From: an uncultured Erysipelotrichales bacterium
GTDB lineage: Bacteria > Bacillota_I > Bacilli_A > Erysipelotrichales > Coprobacillaceae
Assembly (NCBI GenBank): GCA_910579135.1
Contig: CAJTTM010000016.1
Coordinates: 1 to 57,242, forward strand
Length of the DNA: 57,242 nucleotides
Direction: 5' to 3'
The position numbers and the translations under genes were made by a program. A model generated the notes under the pieces. That model saw only the letters and a list, made by a program, of their open reading frames with translations. It made no database searches and was not told the origin of the DNA. Positions 32,327 to 40,231 of this stretch are shown in pieces (position 1 is the first letter of the stretch; the number at the start of each line of letters is the position of its first letter).

Positions 32327-33910
32327 TTATTTTCCACTCTCTCCATAGTTCTTTAATACTCTTGCAGAAGGATCATCAACATTGCAGTTTTCCCATTCCT
32401 TATTAGGCATCCAGAAGTCTTTGATCCATTTTGCTTGTCCTGGATAAAATTCTTCAAAGATATCACGATATAACAAAGATTCTTTGGTAAATGGTGGACA
32501 ATAAGGATATTTATCTTTAGCTTTAATAACATCCTCATCTGTATATAAAGAATCTGCATATTCTTTTAAATAATCAACCATAGAATGTCCAACTGCATCA
32601 CTAAACGCAGCTTTTTCTCTAAATAATATATCATCAGGTAAATAACCTTTACCTTCAAAAGCATGTCTTAATAAATATTTTCCTTTCTTATAAATGTTCA
32701 TTTTTTTGGCTGGATCAATACTCATAGCATAACTAACAAAATCACTATCCGCAAAAGGAACACGTCCTTCTAATGTGTTAGAGGATATACATCTATCGGC
32801 TCTTAATACATCATACATATATAATTCTCTAATTCTCTTTTGAGATTCTTTTTGAAATTCTTCTGGAGTAGGAGCAAAATCAGTATATTTATAACCAAAT
32901 ATTTCATCACTAACTTCACCAGTTAAAATAACTTTTAAATCTGTATTTTCATGAATATATTGACACAACAAATACATACCTAGACTTGCTCTTATTGTTG
33001 TAATATCCCAAGTTTCTAATTCATAAATAACTTTTCTTAAAGATGATAAAATATCATCTTTGCTCATAATCACTTCAGTGTGATCTGTTCCTAAATAATC
33101 AGCTACTTCTTTTGCATATTTTAAATCAATTGGATCTTTATCCATACCAATCGCAAATGTTTGAATAGGTTTATCATTAAGTCTAGAGGCAATGGCACAA
33201 ACTAATGATGAATCTAATCCACCACTTAATAAAAATCCAATTGGAGCATCACTTTGAAGTCTTTTTTCAACTGCTTTTTCTAATTTTGTGCGTAACTTAA
33301 AAGCAATTGTTTCTAAATCATCATCATGAAATGATTTGACATCACCTAAATCATTATAACAAATAAATTGACCATCTAAATAATAATGACCTGGTGGAAA
33401 GGGCATAATATCATCACATAAATGAATTAGAGCCTTGGCACAAGAAGCAAAACATATCTCATGATTTCCTTTAGAATAACCATAAAACATAGGTCTAATT
33501 CCCATTGGATCTCTAGCCGCCATAGTAACTTTTGTTTGATTATCATATAATACAAAGGCAAATTCTCCATCTAAATATTTTGTCATAATTTCAATGCCAT
33601 ATTTCTTATATAAAGGAATAAGAACTTCACAATCACTTTGACTTTTAAAGCTATAATTATTTAATTTCTTTTTTAACATTGGATAATTATAAATTTCTCC
33701 ATTACAAACCAAAATACAATCATCATACATAAAAGGTTGCATACCTTTTGGTGAAAGATCCATGATTGCAAGACGATTAAATCCCCATTGTTTATCAAAC
33801 ATATCATAACAATCAACTTGATCAGGACCTCTATTTTCTATTTTTTTTAAAGATTCATCAAAAACACTTAATTCAAATTCTTTAGAACCTACTGTTAAAA
33901 AACCACACAT
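32327..33910 (-). CDS. asnB: Glutamine-hydrolysing asparagine synthetase
   Basis: 527 residues, slightly shorter than E. coli AsnB (554). Cys2 in MCGFLTVG is the glutaminase nucleophile; RLAIMDLSPKGMQPF and CNGEIYN are class II amidotransferase motifs. The synthetase domain has the pyrophosphate loop SGGLDSS (229-235) and LTGEVSDEIFGY. It converts aspartate, ATP and glutamine to asparagine. Its upstream leader has a T-box-like stem and a terminator 14-38 nt before the start, so control by uncharged tRNA-Asn is likely. Confidence 0.96.
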   Translation of the reverse strand: MCGFLTVGSKEFELSVFDESLKKIENRGPDQVDCYDMFDKQWGFNRLAIMDLSPKGMQPFMYDDCILVCNGEIYNYPMLKKKLNNYSFKSQSDCEVLIPLYKKYGIEIMTKYLDGEFAFVLYDNQTKVTMAARDPMGIRPMFYGYSKGNHEICFASCAKALIHLCDDIMPFPPGHYYLDGQFICYNDLGDVKSFHDDDLETIAFKLRTKLEKAVEKRLQSDAPIGFLLSGGLDSSLVCAIASRLNDKPIQTFAIGMDKDPIDLKYAKEVADYLGTDHTEVIMSKDDILSSLRKVIYELETWDITTIRASLGMYLLCQYIHENTDLKVILTGEVSDEIFGYKYTDFAPTPEEFQKESQKRIRELYMYDVLRADRCISSNTLEGRVPFADSDFVSYAMSIDPAKKMNIYKKGKYLLRHAFEGKGYLPDDILFREKAAFSDAVGHSMVDYLKEYADSLYTDEDVIKAKDKYPYCPPFTKESLLYRDIFEEFYPGQAKWIKDFWMPNKEWENCNVDDPSARVLKNYGESGK

Positions 33911-33923
33911 ATTTATTCCCCCT

Positions 33924-33950
33924 TAAAATAAAAACTCGCATAATGCGAGT
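33924..33950 (-). terminator. Leader terminator (attenuator) of asnB
   Basis: On the minus strand, ACTCGCAT runs into ATGCGAGT, an 8-bp palindromic stem, followed by TTTTTATTTT. It lies 14 nt before the asnB start and so would stop leader transcripts unless an alternative fold forms. Confidence 0.85.
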
Positions 33951-34178
33951 ATCAATGTACACTATAACAATAAAGTCACAAAGTACGGAAAATACTTCTA
34001 TGAGTACTCGATACCCGTCAGCTGTAACATAGCTGAAGTCGTTCTAGCCTACTTGTTTTCTTTCGGTAGAAAGCTCAAAGGTGTTTTTCATGATAAACTC
34101 CATCGTTAGACTTTCACCATACTCTAACTCGCTAAGACTTCTGTTTAACATTACTCTCCAAATCATCGCTTTTAAGAT
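33951..34178 (-). promoter_or_regulatory. T-box-like leader of asnB, with Asn specifier candidate
   Basis: Read leftward, the leader has the hallmarks of T-box stem I: GGAGAGTA near the base, AGCGAG, GATGGTGAAAG-type apical loop (here TATGGTGAAAG), then GAAAAACACCTTTGAGC, where the AAC before ACC fits an asparagine specifier codon, and AAGTAGGCTAGAACG as the linker after stem I. Two further stem-loops follow (CAGCT...AGCTG; AAGTA...TACTT). The canonical antiterminator sequence with the tRNA-binding TGGN (as in GGGTGGNACCGCG) is not visible. Recognition of stem I is good, the antiterminator is atypical. Confidence 0.72.
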
Positions 34179-34184
34179 ATCTAA

Positions 34185-34213
34185 AGTATATAATAAAATA
34201 TTATTAAATGCAA
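34185..34213 (-). promoter_or_regulatory. asnB promoter
   Basis: On the minus strand, TTGCAT (34213-34208), 17-bp spacer, TATACT (34190-34185). Transcription would start about 34178, giving a 270-nt leader in front of asnB. Confidence 0.78.
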
Positions 34214-34251
34214 TAATAATTTATTGTTTTTAATGAAAATATTTATAAAAA

Positions 34252-34274
34252 AAGAAATACTATCAGTACTTCTT
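34252..34274 (-). terminator. Terminator of the MATE gene
   Basis: On the minus strand, AAGAAGTAC and GTATTTCTT pair (one G-U) across a 5-nt loop, followed by TTTTTAT. It overlaps the MATE stop codon and separates the gene from the asnB promoter. Confidence 0.8.
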
Positions 34275-35573
34275 TGTTATCAAGGTTTGATTTTTTATTA
34301 AAATGATTCCAATTATCAAAATAATGAGTTCACTAACAGGATAAGCAAGCCATACTCCAATAATATGAAATAGATAAGAGAAAATAAATAATATAGGAAT
34401 AATAATAACGCCACCTCTTAAAATAGAAATCAAGGATGATGATTTGACTTGATTTGTTGATGTAAAATAAGAAATAAAAATAAGGCTTAATCCAATAAAG
34501 AAAAAAGATGAAAAATAAATAGGTAATGCCTCTATTGCGATATTGGCCATGATTTTATTATTATCACTATTAAATACATCTACGATCTGTTGAGGAAATA
34601 AAAGCATAAAACTCATCATTATAATAGAAATAATAAATGAAGTAGAAATCGCAAGTTTTAAATATTCTTTCATTTTATCAAGTTTACCTGCTCCATAATG
34701 ATGACTAAGCAAAGGTTGAATTCCTTGAGATATACCATTATAAAATCCAATGACGAAAACAGCTAGATTACTTAATATTCCATAACTTGCGACAGCAACA
34801 TTACCACTAATAGATAAAATAACATAATTAAAAGTAAAAATCACAAGACCACTAGAGAGTTCTGTAATAAAAGATGGTAATCCTGTTTGAATAATTTGAA
34901 TGATAGGTTTTATAGAGTATTTTATTTTTTTAAAATGGAAATGATTTTTCTTTGAAATAAAATGAAAACTACATATTAGAATAGTTACAATTGGAGAAAA
35001 ACCAGTTGCTAGAGCAGCACCCATCATTCCTAGTTTAAAAGGAAAGACTAAGATATAGTCAAAAACGATATTAAATATTGTTCCAGTAAAACTAGCAATA
35101 CTCGCTAGTTTAGGATTGAAATCATTTCTTATAAAAGCACAAAAAATCTGTGAAAGGATAAAAAAGGGTGTAAATAAAATAAAGCTTTTTAAATATAATG
35201 ATGCAGTAGGTAAGATTGTTTGATCTGCTCCTAACATCATAACAATTTTATTTGAAAAAATATATCCTATTACCATGATAGGAAGTGATAAAATAATTCC
35301 TAGAGTTAGAGAATAACTATAATAATCACTTGCTTCTTTTTCTTTTTTTTGAGCATTTAAAATAGAATAGCGTGTAGCTCCTCCAATACCTAGCAAAAAT
35401 CCGATTGCAAATATAATATTATAAATAGGCATAACTAAATTAAGAGCAGTTAGTCCATTAATACCTACACCATTTGCTATAAAAATAGTATCAGCTAGGC
35501 AATAACAAGACATTCCAATTGCACTTAACATACTAAAACTTACATATTTGAAAAATTGTTTTTTTGTGTTCAT
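34263..35573 (-). CDS. MATE family efflux transporter
   Basis: 436 residues, about 12 membrane segments in two repeats. Conserved MATE features: MPIYNIIFAIGFLLGIGGA, FFILSQIFCAFIRND and the second-half NYVILSISGNVAVASYGI. It would export cationic drugs or metabolites driven by Na+ or H+. GAGGTG is correctly placed before the ATG at 35573. Substrate cannot be predicted. Transcribed leftward, alone. Confidence 0.93.
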   Translation of the reverse strand: MNTKKQFFKYVSFSMLSAIGMSCYCLADTIFIANGVGINGLTALNLVMPIYNIIFAIGFLLGIGGATRYSILNAQKKEKEASDYYSYSLTLGIILSLPIMVIGYIFSNKIVMMLGADQTILPTASLYLKSFILFTPFFILSQIFCAFIRNDFNPKLASIASFTGTIFNIVFDYILVFPFKLGMMGAALATGFSPIVTILICSFHFISKKNHFHFKKIKYSIKPIIQIIQTGLPSFITELSSGLVIFTFNYVILSISGNVAVASYGILSNLAVFVIGFYNGISQGIQPLLSHHYGAGKLDKMKEYLKLAISTSFIISIIMMSFMLLFPQQIVDVFNSDNNKIMANIAIEALPIYFSSFFFIGLSLIFISYFTSTNQVKSSSLISILRGGVIIIPILFIFSYLFHIIGVWLAYPVSELIILIIGIILIKNQTLITKKY

Positions 35574-35692
35574 TGTTTCACCTCATGTAGTATTTAACAA
35601 TATAGTTGTAAGGAAGTCAAGAAATATAAAAAAGTGAGAAATCTCTTTAGTATTTTTAAGATATTGATTATAATATAATTGAGGTGAAAAAT

Positions 35693-36568
35693 ATGATAGT
35701 ATGCATTGATATTGGTGGAACATCTTTAAAAGTTGCAGTAGAAAATAATGATGAACTTTTAGATAAGGATACACTACCAGTAAGAGAAGATTTTGATAGT
35801 TTTGTACAAGAAATTGTAAGATGGATAAAAGAAAAACAAAAGAAGTATGATATTGAAGGGATTGCTTTTAGTGCACCAGGAGCAGTTGATGTTAAAAGTG
35901 GTATCATAGGAGGGGCAAGTGCTATTCCTTATATTCATGGACCAAATTTCAAAGAAGTATTTAAAGAAAAGTTAAATTTACCAATAAGTATTGAAAATGA
36001 TGCTAATTGTGCAGCTCTTGCAGAAGTTTATAAAGGTGCAGCAAAAGAATATAATGATGTTTGTTTTGTTGTATGTGGTAGTGGTATTGGAGGAGCTGTG
36101 ATTAAAGATGGTTTAGTGCATCATGGAAAACATCTTCATGGTGGAGAATTTGGTTATACAGTTGTTTGTGAAGATAATGGAAATATGCCTATACTTAGTG
36201 AAGTGGCTTCAACTCAAGCGATGGTAAGAAGAGTAGAAAAACAGTTAGGTGGAAAGTGGGATGGATTAAAAGTTTTTAAAGAGGCTAGTAATGGAAATCA
36301 AGTGTGTCAGGATTCAATAGAAAAGTTTTATCATTATTTAGCTTTAGGTATCTATAATATTCAATATACTTATGATCCAGAATTAATTGTGATTGGAGGA
36401 GCAATTTCTAAACGAGAAGATTTATGTGATAATGTTTCTAGACATTTAGATATAATATTAGAGAAAGTTGGAATTGCGAAAGTTAAACCTCAAGTTGTAA
36501 GTTGCCAATATTTTGGTGATGCTAATTTAATAGGAGCGTTAGTGAACTATCGTCAAGAATATAAGTAA
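35693..36568 (+). CDS. ROK family sugar kinase
   Basis: 291 residues from ATG 35693 (GAGGTG 6 nt upstream). N-terminal phosphate loop DIGGTSLKVAV, sugar-binding NDANCAALAE with its Asp, and HGGEFGYTV, the ROK signature start. The usual zinc motif CxCGxxGCxE is missing; the corresponding place reads VCEDNGNMPILSEVAS. Zinc-less ROK kinases include beta-glucoside kinases, so glucokinase is not certain. Divergent from the MATE gene, followed by a terminator and a DUF4250 gene. Confidence 0.92.
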   Translation: MIVCIDIGGTSLKVAVENNDELLDKDTLPVREDFDSFVQEIVRWIKEKQKKYDIEGIAFSAPGAVDVKSGIIGGASAIPYIHGPNFKEVFKEKLNLPISIENDANCAALAEVYKGAAKEYNDVCFVVCGSGIGGAVIKDGLVHHGKHLHGGEFGYTVVCEDNGNMPILSEVASTQAMVRRVEKQLGGKWDGLKVFKEASNGNQVCQDSIEKFYHYLALGIYNIQYTYDPELIVIGGAISKREDLCDNVSRHLDIILEKVGIAKVKPQVVSCQYFGDANLIGALVNYRQEYK

Positions 36569-36590
36569 AAGGTCAATGGATGACCTTTTC
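36567..36590 (+). terminator. Intrinsic terminator
   Basis: AAAAGGTCA (36567-36575) and TGACCTTTT (36581-36589), perfect 9-bp stem, 5-nt loop; the T-run is short. Confidence 0.75.
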
Positions 36591-36614
36591 TAAGTTTAGA
36601 AAGGAAGTGTTAAT

Positions 36615-36785
36615 ATGCCTAATGATCCAGTGATGTTGCTTAGTTTTATTAATATGAAATTAAGAGATGAATATTCATCTTTAGATGATTTGTGTGATGG
36701 TTTTCAAGTTGATAAGAATGAAATTTTAGATAAATTAGAAAAAATAAATTATTTTTATGATAAAACACAAAATCAGTTTAAATAA
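36615..36785 (+). CDS. DUF4250 family small protein
   Basis: 56 residues, MPNDPVMLLSFINMKLRDEY at the start, which is the hallmark of DUF4250, followed by SSLDDLCDGF and a helical end. AAAGGAAG lies upstream. The pattern (helix, turn, helix with Leu spacing) suggests a small winged-helix or HTH DNA-binding protein; no function has been shown to my knowledge. It lies between a ROK kinase and threonine dehydratase. Confidence 0.88.
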   Translation: MPNDPVMLLSFINMKLRDEYSSLDDLCDGFQVDKNEILDKLEKINYFYDKTQNQFK

Positions 36786-36789
36786 TTCT

Positions 36790-36817
36790 TTGCATATATT
36801 TTTGTTGGTGTTATAAT
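36790..36817 (+). promoter_or_regulatory. Promoter of threonine dehydratase
   Basis: TTGCAT (36790-36795), 16-bp spacer, TATAAT (36812-36817), 31 bp before the ATG. Confidence 0.75.
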
Positions 36818-36848
36818 ATGAATACTATGTAAAGGAGAGTAAGTAGAT

Positions 36849-38051
36849 ATGTTAAAGTTAGAGTCATTTCAACAAGCAAAAGAAAGATTAGATAAGGTTT
36901 TATTACCTACTCCTCTTATTTATAGTGAAGCTTTTTCAAAAGAGTGTAAAAATCAAGTTTATTTAAAACCAGAAAATTTACAAAGAACAGGGGCTTTTAA
37001 AATTAGGGGAGCATATAACAAAATAGTCAAATTAGATGAGGAATCAAAGAAAAAAGGTTTAATTGCATCTTCAGCAGGAAATCATGCTCAAGGTGTTGCT
37101 TATGCAGCTAAAAGTTTAGGTGTAAAAGCAACTATCGTTATGCCTTCTCATACACCATTAATTAAGGTTGAAGCAACAGAATCATATGGAGCTAATGTTG
37201 TTTTAGCTGGTGAAGTTTATGATGAGTCATATCAAAAAGCAGTAGATTTACAAAAAGAACATGGATATACATTTGTTCATCCCTTTGATGATGAGGATGT
37301 TATGGAAGGACAAGGAACTATTGCTTTAGAAATATTAGAAGAATTACCAGATGCTGATATTATTTTAGTACCAATCGGTGGTGGTGGTTTAATTTCAGGC
37401 ATTGCATGTGCTGCTAAACAAATAAAACCAACAATTAAAATTATTGGGGTTGAACCAGAAGGGGCAGCAAGCGCTTTAGCTGCAATTAATGAAGATCAAG
37501 TTGTAGCTTTAAAGGAAGCAGTGACTATTGCGGATGGAACTGCTGTTAAACAGATTGGTGAAAAGACTTTTGATTACATTAAGGAATATGTTGATGGTAT
37601 TATTACTGTATCTGATTATGAATTAATGGATGCTTTCTTGTTATTGGTTGAAAAACATAAATTAATTGCTGAAAATTCAGGTATTTTATCTTTAGCTGCT
37701 TTAAAAAAGTTGGCTGAAAAGAATAAAAAAGTTGTTTCTCTTATTAGTGGAGGAAATATTGATGTATTAACAATTTCTTCAATGATCAATAAAGGATTGA
37801 TTGCAAGAGGAAGAATATTTACATTCTCAGTTCAATTACCAGATATTCCAGGTCAGCTAGAATTCGTTGCAAATGTTTTAGCTGGATTGAATGCGAATGT
37901 TATTGGGGTAGATCATAACCAGTTTAAGAATTTCGCAAGATTTTCAGAAGTAGAATTAAGAGTGACTTGTGAAACTAATGGTGAAACACATATTCAAAAG
38001 ATTATTGAAAAATTTGAAAGCTTAAGTTATACTATTCAAAGAATCAGTTAA
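36849..38051 (+). CDS. ilvA: Threonine ammonia-lyase
   Basis: 400 residues. PLP Lys lies in RTGAFKIRGAYNK (about residue 52); SAGNHAQGVA and IGGGGLISG are the phosphate-binding loops. Residues about 325-400 form an ACT-like regulatory domain (FTFSVQLPDIPGQLEFVANVLAGL split here as RIFTFSVQLPDIPGQ and VEFRV-type strands). Deaminates threonine to 2-oxobutanoate. One ACT domain and 400 residues fit the catabolic/short TdcB-like type rather than the 514-residue biosynthetic enzyme. Own promoter and terminator, no ilv neighbours, so catabolic use is plausible. Confidence 0.93.
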   Translation: MLKLESFQQAKERLDKVLLPTPLIYSEAFSKECKNQVYLKPENLQRTGAFKIRGAYNKIVKLDEESKKKGLIASSAGNHAQGVAYAAKSLGVKATIVMPSHTPLIKVEATESYGANVVLAGEVYDESYQKAVDLQKEHGYTFVHPFDDEDVMEGQGTIALEILEELPDADIILVPIGGGGLISGIACAAKQIKPTIKIIGVEPEGAASALAAINEDQVVALKEAVTIADGTAVKQIGEKTFDYIKEYVDGIITVSDYELMDAFLLLVEKHKLIAENSGILSLAALKKLAEKNKKVVSLISGGNIDVLTISSMINKGLIARGRIFTFSVQLPDIPGQLEFVANVLAGLNANVIGVDHNQFKNFARFSEVELRVTCETNGETHIQKIIEKFESLSYTIQRIS

Positions 38052-38067
38052 TTCTGGTTCTTTTTTT
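38039..38067 (+). terminator. Intrinsic terminator
   Basis: AAGAATCAG (38039-38047) with CTGGTTCTT (38054-38062), one G-U pair, 6-nt loop, followed by a T-run; overlaps the stop of the dehydratase. Confidence 0.88.
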
Positions 38068-38186
38068 GCTTGATAATATATAATTAATGGGATAAAATAT
38101 TATTATATTAAATAATTTTCATTAAATTGTAGAAATATAGTCATAAAAGTGATAGAGTATAGACATTAAAAGAAAGGGTGAGTACA

Positions 38187-39593
38187 ATGAGTGGTTTTTT
38201 TGGGGTAGCTTCTAAAAAACAATGTGTTATGGATTTGTTTTTTGGAGTAGATTATCATTCACATTTAGGAACAAGACGTGGTGGTATGGCGGTTTATGGA
38301 AAGGATGGGTTTAATCGTTCTATTCATAATATTGAAAATTCACCATTTAGAACAAAATTTGAAAGAGATGTAGAAGAATTTGAAGGAAATTTAGGAATTG
38401 GTTGTATTTCTGATACAGAGCCACAACCATTATTAGTAAATTCTCATTTAGGTTCATTTGCAATTACAACTGTTGGTAAGATTAATAATTTACATGAATT
38501 AAAAGAGGAATGTTTTAATTCTGGTAAAAGTCATTTTTTAGAAATGAGTGGGGGGGATATTAATCCAACAGAATTAGTTGCGGCTTTAATTAATCAAAAA
38601 GATAGTATTGTTGATGGGATTAAGCATGTACAGGAAAAAGTTAAAGGGTCAATGAGTATATTGGTAATGACTCCTGATGGCATTTATTGTGCTAGAGATA
38701 AATTTGGTAGAACACCAGTTATTATTGGTAAAAAAGAAGATGCTTATTGTGTGACTTTTGAGTCAACAGCCTTTTTAAATTTAGGATATCATCATGAAAG
38801 AGATTTAGGCCCTGCTGAAATTGTCTTTATGACAAGTGATGGAATTGAACAGAAGCAAAAACCTTCAGATAAAATGAAGATTTGTTCATTCTTATGGGTA
38901 TATTATGGGTATCCAACTTCAACTTATGAAGGTGTTAATGTTGAAAAAATGAGATATGATTGTGGAGATATGCTAGCAAAACGAGATAATGTGCAACCTG
39001 ATAGTGTTGCAGGTGTTCCAGATTCTGGAATTGCTCATGCAGTAGGTTATGCAAATCGTTCTGGATATCCATTTTCAAGACCATTTATTAAATATACACC
39101 AACATGGCCAAGAAGTTTTATGCCACAAAATCAAAATCAAAGAAATTTGATTGCGAAAATGAAATTAATACCAGTACAAGAACTGATTTCAGATAAAAGT
39201 TTATTATTAATTGATGATTCTATTGTAAGAGGAACACAATTAAGAGAAACTACTGAATTTTTATATGAAAGTGGAGCTAAAGAAGTTCATGTTAGACCAG
39301 CATGCCCACCTATATTATATGGATGTAAGTATTTAAATTTCTCACGTTCTAATTCTGAAATGGATTTAATTACAAGACGTGTTATTCATGATTTAGAAGG
39401 AGGAAATGTAAGTGATGAAGTTTTAAAGAGATATAGTGATCCAGATAGTCAAGAATATCAAAATATGTTAGATGAAATCTGTAAGAGATTAAAGTTTACA
39501 TCACTTAGATATCATAGATTAGATGATATGATTGAATCTATTGGTATTGAGCCATGTAAATTATGTACATATTGTTGGGATGGAAAAGAATAA
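38187..39593 (+). CDS. Amidophosphoribosyltransferase homologue with Ser in place of the N-terminal Cys
   Basis: 468 residues from ATG 38187 (GAAAGGGTG upstream). The protein begins MSGFFGVAS, with Ser where PurF has its catalytic N-terminal Cys (usually CGVFG), so glutaminase activity by the usual chemistry is not expected. The remainder keeps PurF features: HLGTRRGGMAVYG, the PRPP-binding loop LLLIDDSIVRGTQ (about 340-352), and Cys residues PCKLCTYCW near the end as well as ACPPILYGC, which in B. subtilis-type enzymes bind an Fe-S cluster. No purine genes are nearby. Ammonia-dependent or regulatory function is possible. Confidence 0.87.
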   Translation: MSGFFGVASKKQCVMDLFFGVDYHSHLGTRRGGMAVYGKDGFNRSIHNIENSPFRTKFERDVEEFEGNLGIGCISDTEPQPLLVNSHLGSFAITTVGKINNLHELKEECFNSGKSHFLEMSGGDINPTELVAALINQKDSIVDGIKHVQEKVKGSMSILVMTPDGIYCARDKFGRTPVIIGKKEDAYCVTFESTAFLNLGYHHERDLGPAEIVFMTSDGIEQKQKPSDKMKICSFLWVYYGYPTSTYEGVNVEKMRYDCGDMLAKRDNVQPDSVAGVPDSGIAHAVGYANRSGYPFSRPFIKYTPTWPRSFMPQNQNQRNLIAKMKLIPVQELISDKSLLLIDDSIVRGTQLRETTEFLYESGAKEVHVRPACPPILYGCKYLNFSRSNSEMDLITRRVIHDLEGGNVSDEVLKRYSDPDSQEYQNMLDEICKRLKFTSLRYHRLDDMIESIGIEPCKLCTYCWDGKE

Positions 39594-39605
39594 AAATAAA
39601 ATTAA

Positions 39606-39642
39606 GAAGTAATATCATCATTAGTATTACTTCTTTTTTTTC
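39606..39642 (+). terminator. Intrinsic terminator
   Basis: GAAGTAATA (39606-39614) and TATTACTTC (39625-39633), perfect 9-bp stem, 10-nt loop, then eight T residues. Confidence 0.92.
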
Positions 39643-39695
39643 AAAATAAATATTTTAAAAATTATATTTTTATATGATGAAAACTGTATTTTTTA

Positions 39696-39724
39696 TTGTT
39701 TTTTAGTGTGATTTTTGTTATTAT
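39696..39724 (+). promoter_or_regulatory. Promoter of the riboswitch-adhesin transcript
   Basis: TTGTTT (39696-39701), 17-bp spacer, TATTAT (39719-39724). Its start point near 39731 lies directly before the riboswitch. Confidence 0.65.
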
Positions 39725-39737
39725 GTTGGTGTAAATT

Positions 39738-39808
39738 AATTTAGCAAAACTATTGAAAGGTAGTGACGCAAAGCTATAGGGTCTTTAAAATGACAGTCAG
39801 TTGCAATT
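39738..39808 (+). promoter_or_regulatory. Class I cyclic-di-GMP riboswitch (GEMM)
   Basis: The conserved core is clear: TAGCAAAACTATT, a GAAA tetraloop, GGTAGTGACGCAAAGC and TATAGGGTC, then a P3 hairpin (GTC ... GAC) and a closing GTTGCAATTG that can pair with AATTAATTTAGC. The tetraloop and GACGCAAAGC receptor are the hallmarks of GEMM-I c-di-GMP aptamers. Downstream are a terminator (39849-39882) and two surface adhesin genes, the usual target class. Whether ligand turns genes on or off cannot be read without folding. Confidence 0.9.
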
Positions 39809-39848
39809 GTTTATAAACTATATATGATTTATAATAAATGTAAAATGG

Positions 39849-39882
39849 CTCTGTTTATTTAGTAAATAGAGTTTTATTATTT
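39849..39882 (+). terminator. Riboswitch terminator
   Basis: CTCTGTTTA (39849-39857) pairs with TAAATAGAG (39863-39871), one G-U pair, 5-nt loop, followed by TTTTATTATTT. It lies 41 nt after the aptamer and is the probable expression platform. Confidence 0.82.
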
Positions 39883-40231
39883 ATAAAGCATTAATGAAAG
39901 AGAATAATATTGACTCCTATAGTACTCTAAGATGAAGGTGGTTTTTATTATGAAAAATGAGTGGTTTTTTTATTAGTTATGTTAAAAATGCTATATAAAT
40001 GGTTAATTATGTAAATGTGAGCTTATGACTTGATTTTTAAAATGTATTAGTATAAAATCTGCTAGAAATTAAAGAAGTGATTTTTAAGGTTTATAATTAT
40101 AAAGATAGTTGGCTCAACAAATTATAATTTATAGTTATAATTTTGATGGCGTAAGCATACTATATAATGATGGCTAAAATTGTTTTGTAGTTAGTGATTT
40201 AGTTATAAAGGCTATTAAAGGAGGAGGGTCC
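39883..40231 (+). other. Long untranslated leader of the large adhesin
   Basis: No gene is visible in these 349 nt. They contain a small hairpin with a GTAA loop (ATGGC-GTAA-GCAT, near 40146) and several AT-rich inverted stretches around 40092-40165. GAGGAGGG ends the segment 8 nt before the ATG. The length beyond the riboswitch terminator is unusual and could hold a second regulatory fold. Confidence 0.5.

Noticed and set aside
33951..34000. Canonical T-box antiterminator sequence
   Set aside because: No GGTGG-N-ACCGCG-like string or TGGN in a suitable place was found, so I report only a T-box-like leader.
40080..40200. Second c-di-GMP riboswitch copy before the adhesin
   Set aside because: GATGGCGTAAGCAT has a superficial likeness only; the GACGCAAAGC core and tetraloop are missing.
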